Assembly (NCBI RefSeq): GCF_002847305.1
Contig: NZ_CP025408.1
Span: 2,749,001-2,813,000, forward strand
Direction: 5' to 3'
DNA: 64,000 nt
Source of the DNA: Paracoccus tegillarcae
GTDB lineage: Bacteria; Pseudomonadota; Alphaproteobacteria; Rhodobacterales; Rhodobacteraceae
Part shown: in pieces, positions 16,734 to 25,654 of the stretch
Layout: each line of letters begins with the position of its first letter
Numbering within the stretch: position 1 is the first letter of the stretch
The notes under the pieces: generated by a model
What the model saw: only the letters and a program-made list of their open reading frames with translations
Told to the model about the DNA's origin: nothing
Databases searched by the model: none
Translations under genes and position numbers: made by a program

Positions 16734-18702
16734 CCAGCTCTTCGACAAACCGGGCGTTTTCCTGAATATACTCAAAGCGCAGTTCCGGCTTCTTGCCCAT
16801 CAGCCGTTCGACCAGATCGCCGGTTTCGCCGCCCTCGTCATCGTCGATGGACACGCGGATCAGACGGCGTGTCTTGGGGTTCATGGTCGTGTCTTTCAGG
16901 TCCTTGGCGTCCATTTCGCCCAGACCCTTGAACCGTTGCACGTCGATTTTTCCCTTGCCGCCCAGACCCTTTTCCATCAGCCGCTCTTTCTCGGCGTCAT
17001 CTGCGACATAGATGCGATGCGGCCCCTGGGTCAGCCGGTATAGCGGCGGGCAGGCCAGATAGAGATGGCCCTTGTCGATCATCGGGCGCATCTGGGTAAA
17101 GAAGAACGTCATCAGCAGCGCCGCGATATGGGCGCCGTCCACGTCGGCGTCGGTCATGATGATGACCTTGTCATAACGCAGATCATCGACGTTGAAGCGA
17201 CTGCCCATGCCGACGCCAAGCGCCTGACACAGATCGTTGATTTCGGCGTTCTGGCCCATCTTGGAACTGGCCGCGCCCAGCACGTTCAGGATCTTGCCGC
17301 GCAGGGGCAGCAGCGCCTGTTTGACCCGGTCGCGCGCCATCTTGGCACTGCCGCCGGCGCTGTCGCCCTCGACGATGAACAGTTCGGTGCCTTCGCGGTT
17401 GGTCGCGCTGCAATCGACCAGCTTGCCGGGCAGGCGCAGTTTCTTGGTGGCGGTCTTGCGCGCCGTTTCCTTTTCCTGCCGGCGGCGCAGGCGTTCCTCG
17501 GCCCGCAGGACAAGGAAATCAAGGATCGCGCCGGCGGATTTCGTGTCCGCCGCCAGCCAGTTGTCGAAATGATCGCGCACGGCATTCTCGACCAGTCGGG
17601 CGGCCTCGCTGGTGGCAAGCCGGTCCTTGGTCTGGCCCACGAATTCCGGTTCCCGGATAAAGCAGGACACCAGCGCACAGCCGCCCGTCAGCAGGTCATC
17701 GCGGGTAATCTGCGCGGCCTTCTTGTTGCTGACGCGCTCGCCATAGGCGCGAATGCCCTTGAGAATCGCAGACCAGAAGCCCGCCTCATGCGTGCCGCCC
17801 TCGGGCGTGGGCACGGTGTTGCAATAGGACTGGATGAAGCCGTCGCGCGACGGCGTCCAGTTGATCGCCCAGTCGACTTTGCCCGGCGTGTTGAACTTTT
17901 CCTTGAAATCGACACTGCCGGCAAAGGGGCGTTCGGAATAGGCGGTCGCGCCAGACAGGGTTTCGGCCAGGTAATCCGCCAGACCGCCGGGAAAGTGAAA
18001 CACCGCCTCAGCCGGCGTTTCCCCGTCATCGATTTCCGATTTCCAGCGGATTTCGACGCCGCTGAACAGGTACGCCTTGGATTTCACCATCTTGATCAGC
18101 CGCGCCGGTTTGAACCGATGATGGCCAAAGATGTCTTCGTCCGCGTGGAAGGTGACGGTCGTGCCCCGGCGATTGGGCGCCGCGCCGATCTTTTCGACCG
18201 GCCCCAGCGGGATGCCGCGCGAAAACCGCTGCTCGAACAGTTCCTTGTTTCGCGCAACCTGCACCACCATGCTGTCGGACAGCGCGTTCACGACCGATGC
18301 GCCAACGCCGTGCAGACCGCCCGAGGTCTGATAGGCATCGCCCGAAAACTTGCCGCCCGCATGCAGGGTGCACAGAATCACCTCCAGCGCCGACTTGCCG
18401 GGAAACTTGGGGTGGGGATCAATCGGGATGCCGCGACCGTTGTCACGGATGGTGACACTGAAATCGGCGGCCAGTTCGATCTCGATCCGGGTGGCGTGGC
18501 CGGCGACGGCCTCGTCCATCGAGTTGTCCAGAACCTCTGCGACCAGATGGTGCAGCGCGCGTTCGTCGGTGCCGCCGATATACATGCCGGGGCGTTTGCG
18601 CACAGGTTCCAGCCCCTCCAGTACCTCGATCGAGGCGGCAGAGTAGCTGTTGACGCTCGCATCGGCGGCGGAAAGAAGGTCGTCGGCCATCGGACTGCTC
18701 AT
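16726..18702 (-). CDS. parE: DNA topoisomerase IV subunit B
   Basis: About 658 aa from the ATG at 18702 (an ATG at 18690 is an alternative). The GHKL ATPase part holds 'EVLDNSMDEA', 'DNGRGIP', 'LHAGGKF' and 'GGLHGVGASVVNALS'. The TOPRIM part holds 'EGDSAGGSAKMARDR', 'PLRGKILN' and 'DADVDGAHI'. The C-terminus is short with no GyrB-type insertion, and 'PGMYIGGTDERALHHLVAE' suits ParE. It should work with ParC (not in this window) to decatenate chromosomes. The 3' end overlaps the broken ChaC-like gene, which it probably drives. Confidence 0.95.
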   Translation of the reverse strand: MSSPMADDLLSAADASVNSYSAASIEVLEGLEPVRKRPGMYIGGTDERALHHLVAEVLDNSMDEAVAGHATRIEIELAADFSVTIRDNGRGIPIDPHPKFPGKSALEVILCTLHAGGKFSGDAYQTSGGLHGVGASVVNALSDSMVVQVARNKELFEQRFSRGIPLGPVEKIGAAPNRRGTTVTFHADEDIFGHHRFKPARLIKMVKSKAYLFSGVEIRWKSEIDDGETPAEAVFHFPGGLADYLAETLSGATAYSERPFAGSVDFKEKFNTPGKVDWAINWTPSRDGFIQSYCNTVPTPEGGTHEAGFWSAILKGIRAYGERVSNKKAAQITRDDLLTGGCALVSCFIREPEFVGQTKDRLATSEAARLVENAVRDHFDNWLAADTKSAGAILDFLVLRAEERLRRRQEKETARKTATKKLRLPGKLVDCSATNREGTELFIVEGDSAGGSAKMARDRVKQALLPLRGKILNVLGAASSKMGQNAEINDLCQALGVGMGSRFNVDDLRYDKVIIMTDADVDGAHIAALLMTFFFTQMRPMIDKGHLYLACPPLYRLTQGPHRIYVADDAEKERLMEKGLGGKGKIDVQRFKGLGEMDAKDLKDTTMNPKTRRLIRVSIDDDEGGETGDLVERLMGKKPELRFEYIQENARFVEELDV

Positions 18703-18822
18703 TATTCTTGTTGTGCTGGGGGGAATTATCTCACGACCGGGGCGGCAGGGGCAAGCGTTTGTATCTGCCACCCTCAGCGACGCAATCCCTTGCGGTGGCA
18801 GTTGCGCGCCCCGTTGATGCGA

Positions 18823-19482
18823 TCATTCGGCCTCGGTCAGCCGCGCCTCCCACATCTTGCGGAATGCCGGGCGGGACTGGCAGTCGTCGAGCCAGTCGCG
18901 AATGGCAGGAAAGCGGCCTGTCAGTTGCTTGTGGCCCTGCGCATAGCGGATGACCTCGGCCATGTTGATATCGGCCACGGTAAAGCGCCTGCCGACCATG
19001 TTTCCGTTTGCAGCAAGATGGTCCTCGACCACCTGCATGGGGCGGGCGAGGCGGTCGCAGGCGGCCTCTATCGCGGCCTTGCCACTGCTGGTCTCGGCAT
19101 CGCCTGTGCTGTGCAGGAACAGGATCGTCAGGGCGTCGATCTCGATCGCTGAGCAGGCATAAAAGCTCCATTGCGACATCAGCGCGTCTTCGCGTGGATC
19201 GGCAGGGCCGAAGGGCTGGCCGTGCTTGCGCGCGAGATACAGCGTGCAGGCCATCGATTCGGACAGGACCAGCCCCTCATCCTCGATGACCGGGATCGCG
19301 CCGGCCGGAGACAGCTTGAGAAACTGGGGCGAGCGTGTGTTCAGCGGCGCATTGTCGGCAGAAGCGTCAGGCAGGCGATAGGCCTGGATCACGGGGATCT
19401 GGCGAAAGGGCAGACCGATCTCGTGGCAGAGCCAGATGATGCGCGAGGCGCGCGAACGGGTGACGCCGTGAATGGTCAGCAT
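18823..19482 (-). CDS. Glutathione S-transferase family protein
   Basis: About 219 aa with the ATG at 19482 preceded by GGAG at 7 bases (a TTG two codons earlier is possible). The N-terminal thioredoxin-like domain (1-85) has 'GVTRSRASRIIWLCHEIGL' and the cis-Pro/Glu-Ser glutathione-binding stretch 'GAIPVIEDEGLVLSES'. The all-helical C-terminal domain has the N-capping 'FTVADINMAEV' motif. The Ser in 'SRA' is the likely catalytic residue. Transcribed toward parE; the 120-base gap between them has no clear element. Substrate unknown; stress detoxification is typical. Confidence 0.9.
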   Translation of the reverse strand: MLTIHGVTRSRASRIIWLCHEIGLPFRQIPVIQAYRLPDASADNAPLNTRSPQFLKLSPAGAIPVIEDEGLVLSESMACTLYLARKHGQPFGPADPREDALMSQWSFYACSAIEIDALTILFLHSTGDAETSSGKAAIEAACDRLARPMQVVEDHLAANGNMVGRRFTVADINMAEVIRYAQGHKQLTGRFPAIRDWLDDCQSRPAFRKMWEARLTEAE

Positions 19483-19575
19483 GTGCAAGCTCCGATGGAT
19501 GTGCCGTCAGGTTATGTCGGCCTTATTGCGTCGTGAAGGGGGTATACGCGGCGGGTGACGCAACCTGCGGAAAAG

Positions 19576-19610
19576 ACAGGGGCGCGGTCGGTTCCGACCA
19601 CGCCCACTGT
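19576..19610 (-). terminator. Terminator hairpin downstream of the carboxypeptidase gene
   Basis: GGGCG.GGTCGG (19580-19591) pairs with CCGACC.CGCCC (19594-19605) with one mismatch, and the stem extends through ACAG/CTGT. On the minus strand CTTTT follows. It lies 34 bases past the stop of the gene ending at 19644. Confidence 0.65.
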
Positions 19611-19643
19611 CATTTCAAATGTTTTCGGCTGTCGCCTGTCTGG

Positions 19644-21320
19644 TCAAGGCGAAATCAGGCTGCAGGTTTCCTGCCGGGCCGTCGCGCGGTCGCAAACCAG
19701 TTGCGCCGATGCTTTGGTCAGGCCAAGGAAATTCGCCTCGAAGCCGCGGATCGTATTGGCGACGTGACGCCGACCGCCTTCGACTGCCGGGCCACCCTGC
19801 AATGCCACCTGCAGCAACAGCCGGTCAGCCTCTGCCTGCGAGCGATAGCGCCCGAGGTTTACACCCCAGTTGGACGGGCCTGCCGCCGCGCGCGAGACAA
19901 TCTCGGCGGCTGCCGGGTCAGAAATATCACCCTCGCCCATCGCAGCCAGGATAACGGTTTCGGTCCGGCGCTTTGGTGCCTCGGATGCTACCAGCGTCAG
20001 ATCGCCGCTTGGGGCCGATGCCGGTGCCGCTGCAGCCGCAGGTTCGGCGGCTGCGGTCTGTACAGGCGTTTCGGCCTGACTGCGGGCGCGTGGTGACGGA
20101 ACCGGGCGGTTGGATGCTGCCAGAACCGGCGCGGCCAGACTGGCGGATTGCGCGGCTGGCGCCTTTTCATCCTCGGCCACGGCCATGCGAACGGCCTGAT
20201 CGACGGCTTCGCTGCGGGCCGCGGGGCGTAGCCGGGGCCGGATGCTGCTGGACAGGGCCAGTTTGGTCGCCGAGGGCGCCGGCGTGGCCTCGCGCAGCGC
20301 ATTGACGATCTGTCCCGGTGCGACGGATGCCACAACCGGCGCAGGGGTCGGCGCGACCTTGACGACGCGCCGTGTGCGCTGTGGCGGGTTGGAACTGGCC
20401 AGGGTCAGCGTCCGTGGCTGGGTCGCGGCAGGTTTCGGCTCGACCTGGGCCTTGCGAACGACCTTTTGCGCCAGCAGTTGCGGCGTCTCCGGGCGCACTT
20501 CACGTGCGTTTGCGGGGACCTTGCCAAAGCCGGCATCCAGCAGCTGCGCCATCACCTGATTGCGCTGTGCGGTCGAGGTGCCACCAAAGACAGTTGCGAC
20601 GATGCGTTTCTTGCCGCGCTGCGCCGAGGCCGTCAGGTTGAACCCTGCGGCACGGGTGTAGCCGGTCTTGATGCCGTCAGCGCCTTGATACGCATCCAAA
20701 AAACGTTTGTTGGTCGACGAAACCTTGGCAATCCCGGCATCGGCGGAACGGCGCGAGAACAGCGAATAATATTGCGGGAAATCATAGAACAGCCGGCGAC
20801 CAAGGATGCTCATGTCATGAGCCGTCGAATAGTGACCCTGCTGCGTCAGACCGTTCGCGTTGCGGAAATTGGTGTTCCGCATGCCAAGCGCGCGCGCGGT
20901 CGCGGTCATCTGCGCGGCAAACGCCTCTTCCGAGCCGGTCAGACCTTCGCCGATTGCCGTTGCCGCGTCATTCGCGGATTTGATCGCAGCGGCGCGGATC
21001 AGATAGCGCAATTCGATCTTTTGCCCGGCCTTGAGCCCCAATTTCGAGGGGGGCTCGGCGGCTGCATTGGACGAGATCGGAAATTTGGAATCCAACCGAA
21101 CCTGACCACGCTCTATCGCGGCAAAGGCCAGATAAAGCGTCATCATCTTCGTCAATGATGCGGGGTGAAGTTTCGTATCGGCGTTCTGTGTATAGACCGG
21201 CTTGCCCGTTCGGGCGTCCATCACATAGGCGGCAAAGGGTGCTGCAGTTGCGATGGCCGGTGTCAGAACCGCCAATGATATGAGTGCCCAGGCACGGGCG
21301 AATCGTGTGATGCGGGTCAC
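19644..21320 (-). CDS. D-alanyl-D-alanine carboxypeptidase (PBP5/6 type) with C-terminal SPOR domain
   Basis: 558 aa, start GTG at 21320. A signal peptide covers residues 1-26. Active-site motifs are SLTK (Ser55-Lys58), SAN (115-117) and KTG (218-220), so the enzyme trims D-Ala from peptidoglycan pentapeptides in the periplasm. A long Ala/Pro/Arg-rich linker (about 270-480) leads to a C-terminal SPOR-like domain (about 485-558; 'WGVNLGRYRSQAEADRLLLQVA'), which binds denuded glycan at the division site. It is longer than E. coli DacA (about 400 aa) and ends in SPOR in place of the amphipathic membrane anchor. This is a common alphaproteobacterial layout. Confidence 0.92.
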   Translation of the reverse strand: MTRITRFARAWALISLAVLTPAIATAAPFAAYVMDARTGKPVYTQNADTKLHPASLTKMMTLYLAFAAIERGQVRLDSKFPISSNAAAEPPSKLGLKAGQKIELRYLIRAAAIKSANDAATAIGEGLTGSEEAFAAQMTATARALGMRNTNFRNANGLTQQGHYSTAHDMSILGRRLFYDFPQYYSLFSRRSADAGIAKVSSTNKRFLDAYQGADGIKTGYTRAAGFNLTASAQRGKKRIVATVFGGTSTAQRNQVMAQLLDAGFGKVPANAREVRPETPQLLAQKVVRKAQVEPKPAATQPRTLTLASSNPPQRTRRVVKVAPTPAPVVASVAPGQIVNALREATPAPSATKLALSSSIRPRLRPAARSEAVDQAVRMAVAEDEKAPAAQSASLAAPVLAASNRPVPSPRARSQAETPVQTAAAEPAAAAAPASAPSGDLTLVASEAPKRRTETVILAAMGEGDISDPAAAEIVSRAAAGPSNWGVNLGRYRSQAEADRLLLQVALQGGPAVEGGRRHVANTIRGFEANFLGLTKASAQLVCDRATARQETCSLISP

Positions 21321-21558
21321 TGTCTAGATCTCTTCTGCCTCGGGAGCGTATCTTTATTCGCACGCTCTTCATTAATATTATGACAATAGCACGCAAGAAT
21401 CGTGCTGGGAACCTGACATTTGAACAAAAAAAATCCAACCGGATGGGTTGGCGCCGGGCGAAGGGCAGGCGGGGGGCTTTCTTCGGCGACGATTACGCCT
21501 ATATTGTGGCACTCAACCACCAGCGCCGCGCGACATTGCGCCAGACTTAGAGGCCTTG

Positions 21559-21888
21559 ATGACGCATTGGATGTCCGAGCCACCGGACCACAAGGATCAG
21601 ACCGATATTGCAGTCAAGCCGCGCGCCAAGACGCAGCGGCCGCCACTGTACAAGGTCCTGTTGCTGAACGATGATTTCACGCCGATGGAATTTGTCGTGC
21701 ATGTGCTGGAACGCCTGTTCAACATGACCCATGCGCAGGCGATCGAGATTATGCTGACCGTGCACCGCAAGGGAATTGCCGTCGTCGGGGTCTTTTCGCA
21801 TGAGATCGCCGAGACCAAGGTCGCGCAGGTCATGGAACTTGCACGGCGACAGCAGCATCCGCTGCAATGCACCATGGAAAAAGAATAG
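21559..21888 (+). CDS. clpS: ATP-dependent Clp protease adaptor ClpS
   Basis: 109 aa from the ATG at 21559, which has GAGG 6 bases upstream; an ATG at 21571 is also in frame. The ClpS core is intact: '[20 protein letters not shown]' and '[27 protein letters not shown]'. The Asn-Asp-Asp and His residues of the N-degron pocket are present. It delivers N-end-rule substrates to ClpAP in the cytoplasm. The methyltransferase gene starts 3 bases after its stop. The gap 21321-21558 separates it from the divergent carboxypeptidase and presumably holds both promoters. Confidence 0.95.
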   Translation: MTHWMSEPPDHKDQTDIAVKPRAKTQRPPLYKVLLLNDDFTPMEFVVHVLERLFNMTHAQAIEIMLTVHRKGIAVVGVFSHEIAETKVAQVMELARRQQHPLQCTMEKE

Positions 21889-21891
21889 AAA

Positions 21892-22911
21892 TTGATCGAT
21901 CCACGTCTTGATCTGGCCTTCGGCGATCAACCGCCCGATGGCGATGTGCTTATCCTGGGGGCCGGTGGCCAAGCCGGGCTGGGCTGCTTTGACCCGGCGC
22001 GCAGCCTGCTGGTGCAGGGGCAGTTTGCCGACCACCAGGCGCTGACCGCGCAGGGCTGGACGGTCGTGACCGAGCCGCCCGAGGGGCAGGTTTTCGATAT
22101 TGCGCTGGTCTGTCTGCCGCGCGCCAAGGCCGAGGCGCATGCGCTGATCCACGCGGCATCGCGGCGCCTGCGCCCCGGTGGCGCGCTGTGGATCGACGGG
22201 CAAAAGACAGACGGCGTGGATTCGCTGCTGAAAGACCTGCGCAAACGGGCTGAGATTGTTGAACAGCACAGCAAGGCGCATGGCCGCATCTTTCGCATCG
22301 ACCGGCCCGAGGGGGATTGGCTGCCGGATGAATGGGCCGCGCAGCCGCACACCGTTGATGGCGGTTTCGTCACCGTGCCGGGCGTGTTTTCAGCCGATGG
22401 TGTAGATCCGGGGTCTGCCCTGCTGGTCCGCCACTTGCCGAAACGCCTGCCCACGCGGATGGTCGATCTGGGTGCTGGCTGGGGCTGGCTGGCCGCGCAG
22501 GTGCTGGCGCGCGACGGCGTCTCGCAGCTGCATCTGGTCGAGGCCGATCATGCGGCCCTGGGCTGCGCGCGGCAGAACGTCACCGATCCGCGCGCCAGTT
22601 TTCATTGGGCCGATGCCCGCGATTTCGCTCTGCCAGAGCCGGTCAATGGCGTGGTGATGAACCCGCCCTTTCACATTGGGCGCGCCGCCGATCCGGGGTT
22701 GGGCACCGCCTTTATCGCAACCGCCGCGCGGCTGTTGACGGGGGCGGGCAGGCTGTGGATGGTGGCCAACAGGCATTTGCCCTATGAGACCGCCCTGACG
22801 CGCCATTTCTCGCGCGTCGAAGAAATCGGCGGCGATGCACGCTTCAAGATCATCGAGGCGACCGGCGCGCAACAAAGCAAGGGTCGTGGCAGCAAAGGGG
22901 GCAAGGGATGA
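21892..22911 (+). CDS. Class I SAM-dependent methyltransferase, RsmC/RlmG-like
   Basis: 339 aa with a TTG start 3 bases after clpS. An N-terminal degenerate Rossmann domain (1-150) is followed by a catalytic one (about 165-330) with 'VDLGAGWGWLAAQVL' as the SAM-binding loop and 'GVVMNPPFHIG' as the NPPF motif of N-methyltransferases acting on exocyclic amines. This two-domain layout fits 16S rRNA (guanine1207-N2) methyltransferase RsmC or 23S RlmG. The basic, Gly/Lys-rich tail may contact RNA. Its stop overlaps the following SDR in ATGA. Confidence 0.87.
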   Translation: MIDPRLDLAFGDQPPDGDVLILGAGGQAGLGCFDPARSLLVQGQFADHQALTAQGWTVVTEPPEGQVFDIALVCLPRAKAEAHALIHAASRRLRPGGALWIDGQKTDGVDSLLKDLRKRAEIVEQHSKAHGRIFRIDRPEGDWLPDEWAAQPHTVDGGFVTVPGVFSADGVDPGSALLVRHLPKRLPTRMVDLGAGWGWLAAQVLARDGVSQLHLVEADHAALGCARQNVTDPRASFHWADARDFALPEPVNGVVMNPPFHIGRAADPGLGTAFIATAARLLTGAGRLWMVANRHLPYETALTRHFSRVEEIGGDARFKIIEATGAQQSKGRGSKGGKG

Positions 22912-23714
22912 GCCTTTCGCTACAGGGTAAGACCGCCATCGTGACCGGGGCAGGGCGTGGCATTGGCCGGGCCGTCGCCCGCAATTTCGTTGAGCGCGGC
23001 GCCAATGTCATGTTCGCCGATAGCGACGAGGCATTGCTGGAGGCCGAACTGGGTGCCAATCTGGACAGCGACGGTCCCGTGCGCGCCTTTGCCGGCGACA
23101 TGAGCGAAAAACTGGCGATGGCGAACCTGCTGTCGGCGACGCTGGACGCCTTTGACCGGGTGGACATGCTGGTCAACGCGCATCGGCTGGTGCGCGCATC
23201 GGACCCGCTGGATACCGATGTCGATACGCTGGACGAGATGATGCGCCAGAACATGATGTCCGCGCTGCGCATGTCGCAGATCGTCGCGCGCCGGATGATC
23301 AAGCAGGGCGAGGCGACGCCTGACGAGGACGAGATCGGTTCCATCGTCAACGTCTCGACGCTGGCCGGCAGCCGGCCGATCCCGGATCTGTTGGGCTATT
23401 CCATCGCCTGCGCGGCGCTGGAGCAGGCGACGCGCGGGCTGGCACTGACGCTGGCGCCGCACCGGATCCGGGTGAACGGCGTTTCCTTCAGCAGCGTCAT
23501 GTCGCACGAGTTGAAGCAGGCGCTGCGAGAGGAAACCGAACTGCGCGACCGGGTTATCGCCGGGACGCCCATGGGGCGCATCGCCGCCGCAGACGAACTG
23601 GCAGATACCGTGCTGTATCTTGCCGGCAGCGGCGCCAGCTTTGTCACCGGACAGATCCTGACCGTCGATGGTGGGCGCAGCCTGCCCGACCCGGTGACAT
23701 CGAGAATGCTTTGA
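22908..23714 (+). CDS. SDR-family protein lacking the catalytic lysine
   Basis: 268 aa. The cofactor motif TGAGRGIG is intact (near residue 14) and the C-terminal 'TGQILTVDGGRSLPD' is typical of FabG-like proteins. The catalytic YxxxK reads YSIAC, with Cys where Lys is expected, and the usual NNAG is reduced to NAH. The Ser (NVSTLAG) remains. It may be a non-catalytic or altered-mechanism member. It is translationally coupled to the RsmC-like gene, so a role connected to that enzyme or a simple operon passenger are both possible. Confidence 0.85.
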   Translation: MSLSLQGKTAIVTGAGRGIGRAVARNFVERGANVMFADSDEALLEAELGANLDSDGPVRAFAGDMSEKLAMANLLSATLDAFDRVDMLVNAHRLVRASDPLDTDVDTLDEMMRQNMMSALRMSQIVARRMIKQGEATPDEDEIGSIVNVSTLAGSRPIPDLLGYSIACAALEQATRGLALTLAPHRIRVNGVSFSSVMSHELKQALREETELRDRVIAGTPMGRIAAADELADTVLYLAGSGASFVTGQILTVDGGRSLPDPVTSRML

Positions 23715-23720
23715 ACGCCG

Positions 23721-24167
23721 CTACTGACTGGGTGCAGGTGCGGCTGTAACGGTGCTGTCCTCTTCGGGAAAGGCGGTCCGGCAGGCGCGCACATAGGCCT
23801 CGGCTTCGGCTGTCAGTTCAGATTTGCGCGCAGAAAGGTTGTCACGCTTGCGGCTTTCGGCGGCCGGGTCGATTGCCACCCGGAAGCGTTCCGTATCCGT
23901 CACGTCGCGCCAACAGGGCGTCGAGACCATGCGCGGTTCATCATCATCGCCGCGCTCGATGCGGCGACAGGTGCCCCAGACGGTGCGTGAAACGGTCCGT
24001 TCTTCCCAGGCATAGCCGCGGGCCAGATTGCCCTCGACCTCGGATAACAGGTTGCTGACATTGCGATATTCGGCCGTGTGCTTGCGAATGCAGCGTTCCT
24101 GCGGGGTACCGCATGCGGCCAATAGTAGCGGCAGGGCGATGGCGGTCATTGCGATATTGCGGGTCAT
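23721..24167 (-). CDS. Small predicted lipoprotein of unknown function
   Basis: 148 aa. The N-terminus has a short positively charged stretch, a hydrophobic core and a lipobox LLAAC with Cys19, so the mature protein should be lipid-anchored. Four further cysteines (C26, 'GTCRR', 'TPCWR', 'RACRT') could form two disulfides in the periplasm. A helical Glu/Arg-rich segment occupies the C-terminal third and the end is Pro/Ala/Thr-rich. I do not recognise a named family. Divergent from hemF, 78 bases between starts. Confidence 0.75.
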   Translation of the reverse strand: MTRNIAMTAIALPLLLAACGTPQERCIRKHTAEYRNVSNLLSEVEGNLARGYAWEERTVSRTVWGTCRRIERGDDDEPRMVSTPCWRDVTDTERFRVAIDPAAESRKRDNLSARKSELTAEAEAYVRACRTAFPEEDSTVTAAPAPSQ

Positions 24168-24245
24168 GAGACTGGCCTTTAGGTGTTTGCCCGGATGCTA
24201 GCCGGAAACTGTGCATTCCGGCAAATCAACAAATGAGGCCGCCGC

Positions 24246-25100
24246 ATGGACGAACAACGCCACATCGCCGCCAGCTGGTTCCGCGACCTGCGTGACCGTA
24301 TCACCGCAGCGTTCGAGGGACTGGAAGACAAGGGCCCCGATGGCGCAGCGCCGGGCAGGTTCGAGGTCACGCCAACGGAACGCGCAGAGGATGGCGGCGG
24401 CGGGATCATGTCGGTCATGCGCGGCGGGCGTGTCTTTGAGAAGGTCGGCGTCAACTGGTCCGAGGTGCACGGCACCCTGTCGCCCGGTGCACAGGCGGCG
24501 ATGGCCGCGCGCGGCGTGCCGGGGATGGACGCCGATCCGCGCTTTTGGGCCAGCGGCATCAGCCTGGTCGCCCATATGCAGAACCCGCACGCCCCGGCGG
24601 TCCATATGAATACCCGTATGTTCTGGACCCCCGGCGCCTGGTGGTTCGGGGGCGGCGCGGATCTGAACCCCTGCATCGAATATGCCGAGGACACCGCCCA
24701 TTTCCACGACACACTGCGCCGTGCCTGCGACGCCCATGGCGCGGACTACTATGATCGATTCAAGGCCTGGGCGGATGAGTATTTCTTTATCCCCCACCGT
24801 GGACGCGCGCGTGGCGTGGGCGGGGTCTTTTTCGATGATCTGAATACCGGCGACTGGTCTGCCGACTTCGCCTTTACCAAGGCTGTGGGCGAGGCGTTTT
24901 TGCCCGCCTTTCTGCCGCTTGCCGAACTGCGCATGGCGCGGGACTGGGGCGATGCCGACAAGGATGCCCAACTGATCCATCGCGGCCTCTATGCCGAATA
25001 CAATCTGGTCTATGATCGGGGCACCAAGTTCGGGCTGGAGACGGGTCACAATGCCGATGCCGTGCTGATGAGCCTGCCGCCTCTGGCGAAATGGGTCTAG
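24246..25100 (+). CDS. hemF: Oxygen-dependent coproporphyrinogen III oxidase
   Basis: 284 aa, normal for HemF. Signature stretches: 'AGISLV'-like 'SGISLVAHMQNPHAPAVHMNTRMF' and 'WWFGGGADLNP', 'FIPHRGRARGVGGVFFDDL' and 'GLYAEYNLVYDRGTKFGL' (quoted as separate short pieces). It converts coproporphyrinogen III to protoporphyrinogen IX with oxygen in the cytoplasm. hemE and hemC are encoded within 4 kb, so three haem steps cluster here though they are not one operon. The ATG at 24246 follows a GAGG-like site. Confidence 0.95.
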   Translation: MDEQRHIAASWFRDLRDRITAAFEGLEDKGPDGAAPGRFEVTPTERAEDGGGGIMSVMRGGRVFEKVGVNWSEVHGTLSPGAQAAMAARGVPGMDADPRFWASGISLVAHMQNPHAPAVHMNTRMFWTPGAWWFGGGADLNPCIEYAEDTAHFHDTLRRACDAHGADYYDRFKAWADEYFFIPHRGRARGVGGVFFDDLNTGDWSADFAFTKAVGEAFLPAFLPLAELRMARDWGDADKDAQLIHRGLYAEYNLVYDRGTKFGLETGHNADAVLMSLPPLAKWV

Positions 25101-25107
25101 CCGGCGC

Positions 25108-25560
25108 TCAGGCGCGGTCATCCTTTGGGCTGCCCATGACAACATGGGTGGTGATGCGCGCGATATCCGCGAAATCGCCCAGCACGTCGCTGTGAAACTG
25201 CTTGTAGGCGGCCAGATCGCGGCATTCGACGCGCAGCAGATATTCCACGGTGCCGGTGATGTTATGGCATTCACGCACCTGCGGTGCCGCCCGACAGATC
25301 CGTTCGAACGCCTGTTGGGCGGCGTTCGTATGCCGCGCGAGGCCGACCGTCACATATGCGGTAAAGCCGATGTCACGTGCCTCGGCGCTGATGATGGCGC
25401 GATAGCCGGCGATGATGCCGCGCCGCTCCATCTCCTGGACCCGGCGCAGGCAGGCTGAAGGCGACAGCCCGACCTTGGCTGCCAGTTCCAGATTAGAGAT
25501 GCGGCCATCCTGACCCAGGACGCGCAATATTTGATCGGAAATCTGCTCTGTTTCACTCAT
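25108..25560 (-). CDS. Lrp/AsnC-family transcriptional regulator
   Basis: 150 aa. An N-terminal winged helix-turn-helix ('RISNLELAAKVGLSPSACLRRV', residues about 18-40) and a C-terminal RAM ligand-binding domain ('ITGTVEYLLRVEC'). Divergent from the LysE-family exporter with a 94-base gap holding an inverted repeat. The pairing suggests that it senses an amino acid and switches on the exporter, as with LrpC/LysG-type pairs, and represses itself. Confidence 0.92.
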   Translation of the reverse strand: MSETEQISDQILRVLGQDGRISNLELAAKVGLSPSACLRRVQEMERRGIIAGYRAIISAEARDIGFTAYVTVGLARHTNAAQQAFERICRAAPQVRECHNITGTVEYLLRVECRDLAAYKQFHSDVLGDFADIARITTHVVMGSPKDDRA

Positions 25561-25594
25561 TGATTGTGAGTATCCGGCATCACTGAGTAAATCA

Positions 25595-25630
25595 GCAATA
25601 AAATTGTGAAGATTCCATCGTATTTATTGC
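25595..25630. promoter_or_regulatory. Inverted repeat in the lrp-lysE intergenic region
   Basis: GCAATAAA (25595-25602) and TTTATTGC (25623-25630) are perfect 8-base arms with a 20-base spacer, in an AT-rich stretch. They fit two half-sites for an Lrp-family multimer controlling both divergent genes. Confidence 0.55.
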
Positions 25631-25654
25631 GCCTGACATTCATGGGGTGAGTCG

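Noticed and set aside
17065..19152. A 695-codon open frame on the plus strand opposite parE and the GST gene
   Set aside because: It is a by-product of GC-rich third positions: it is antisense to two well-recognised genes, crosses their boundary, and its translation shows no family motif.
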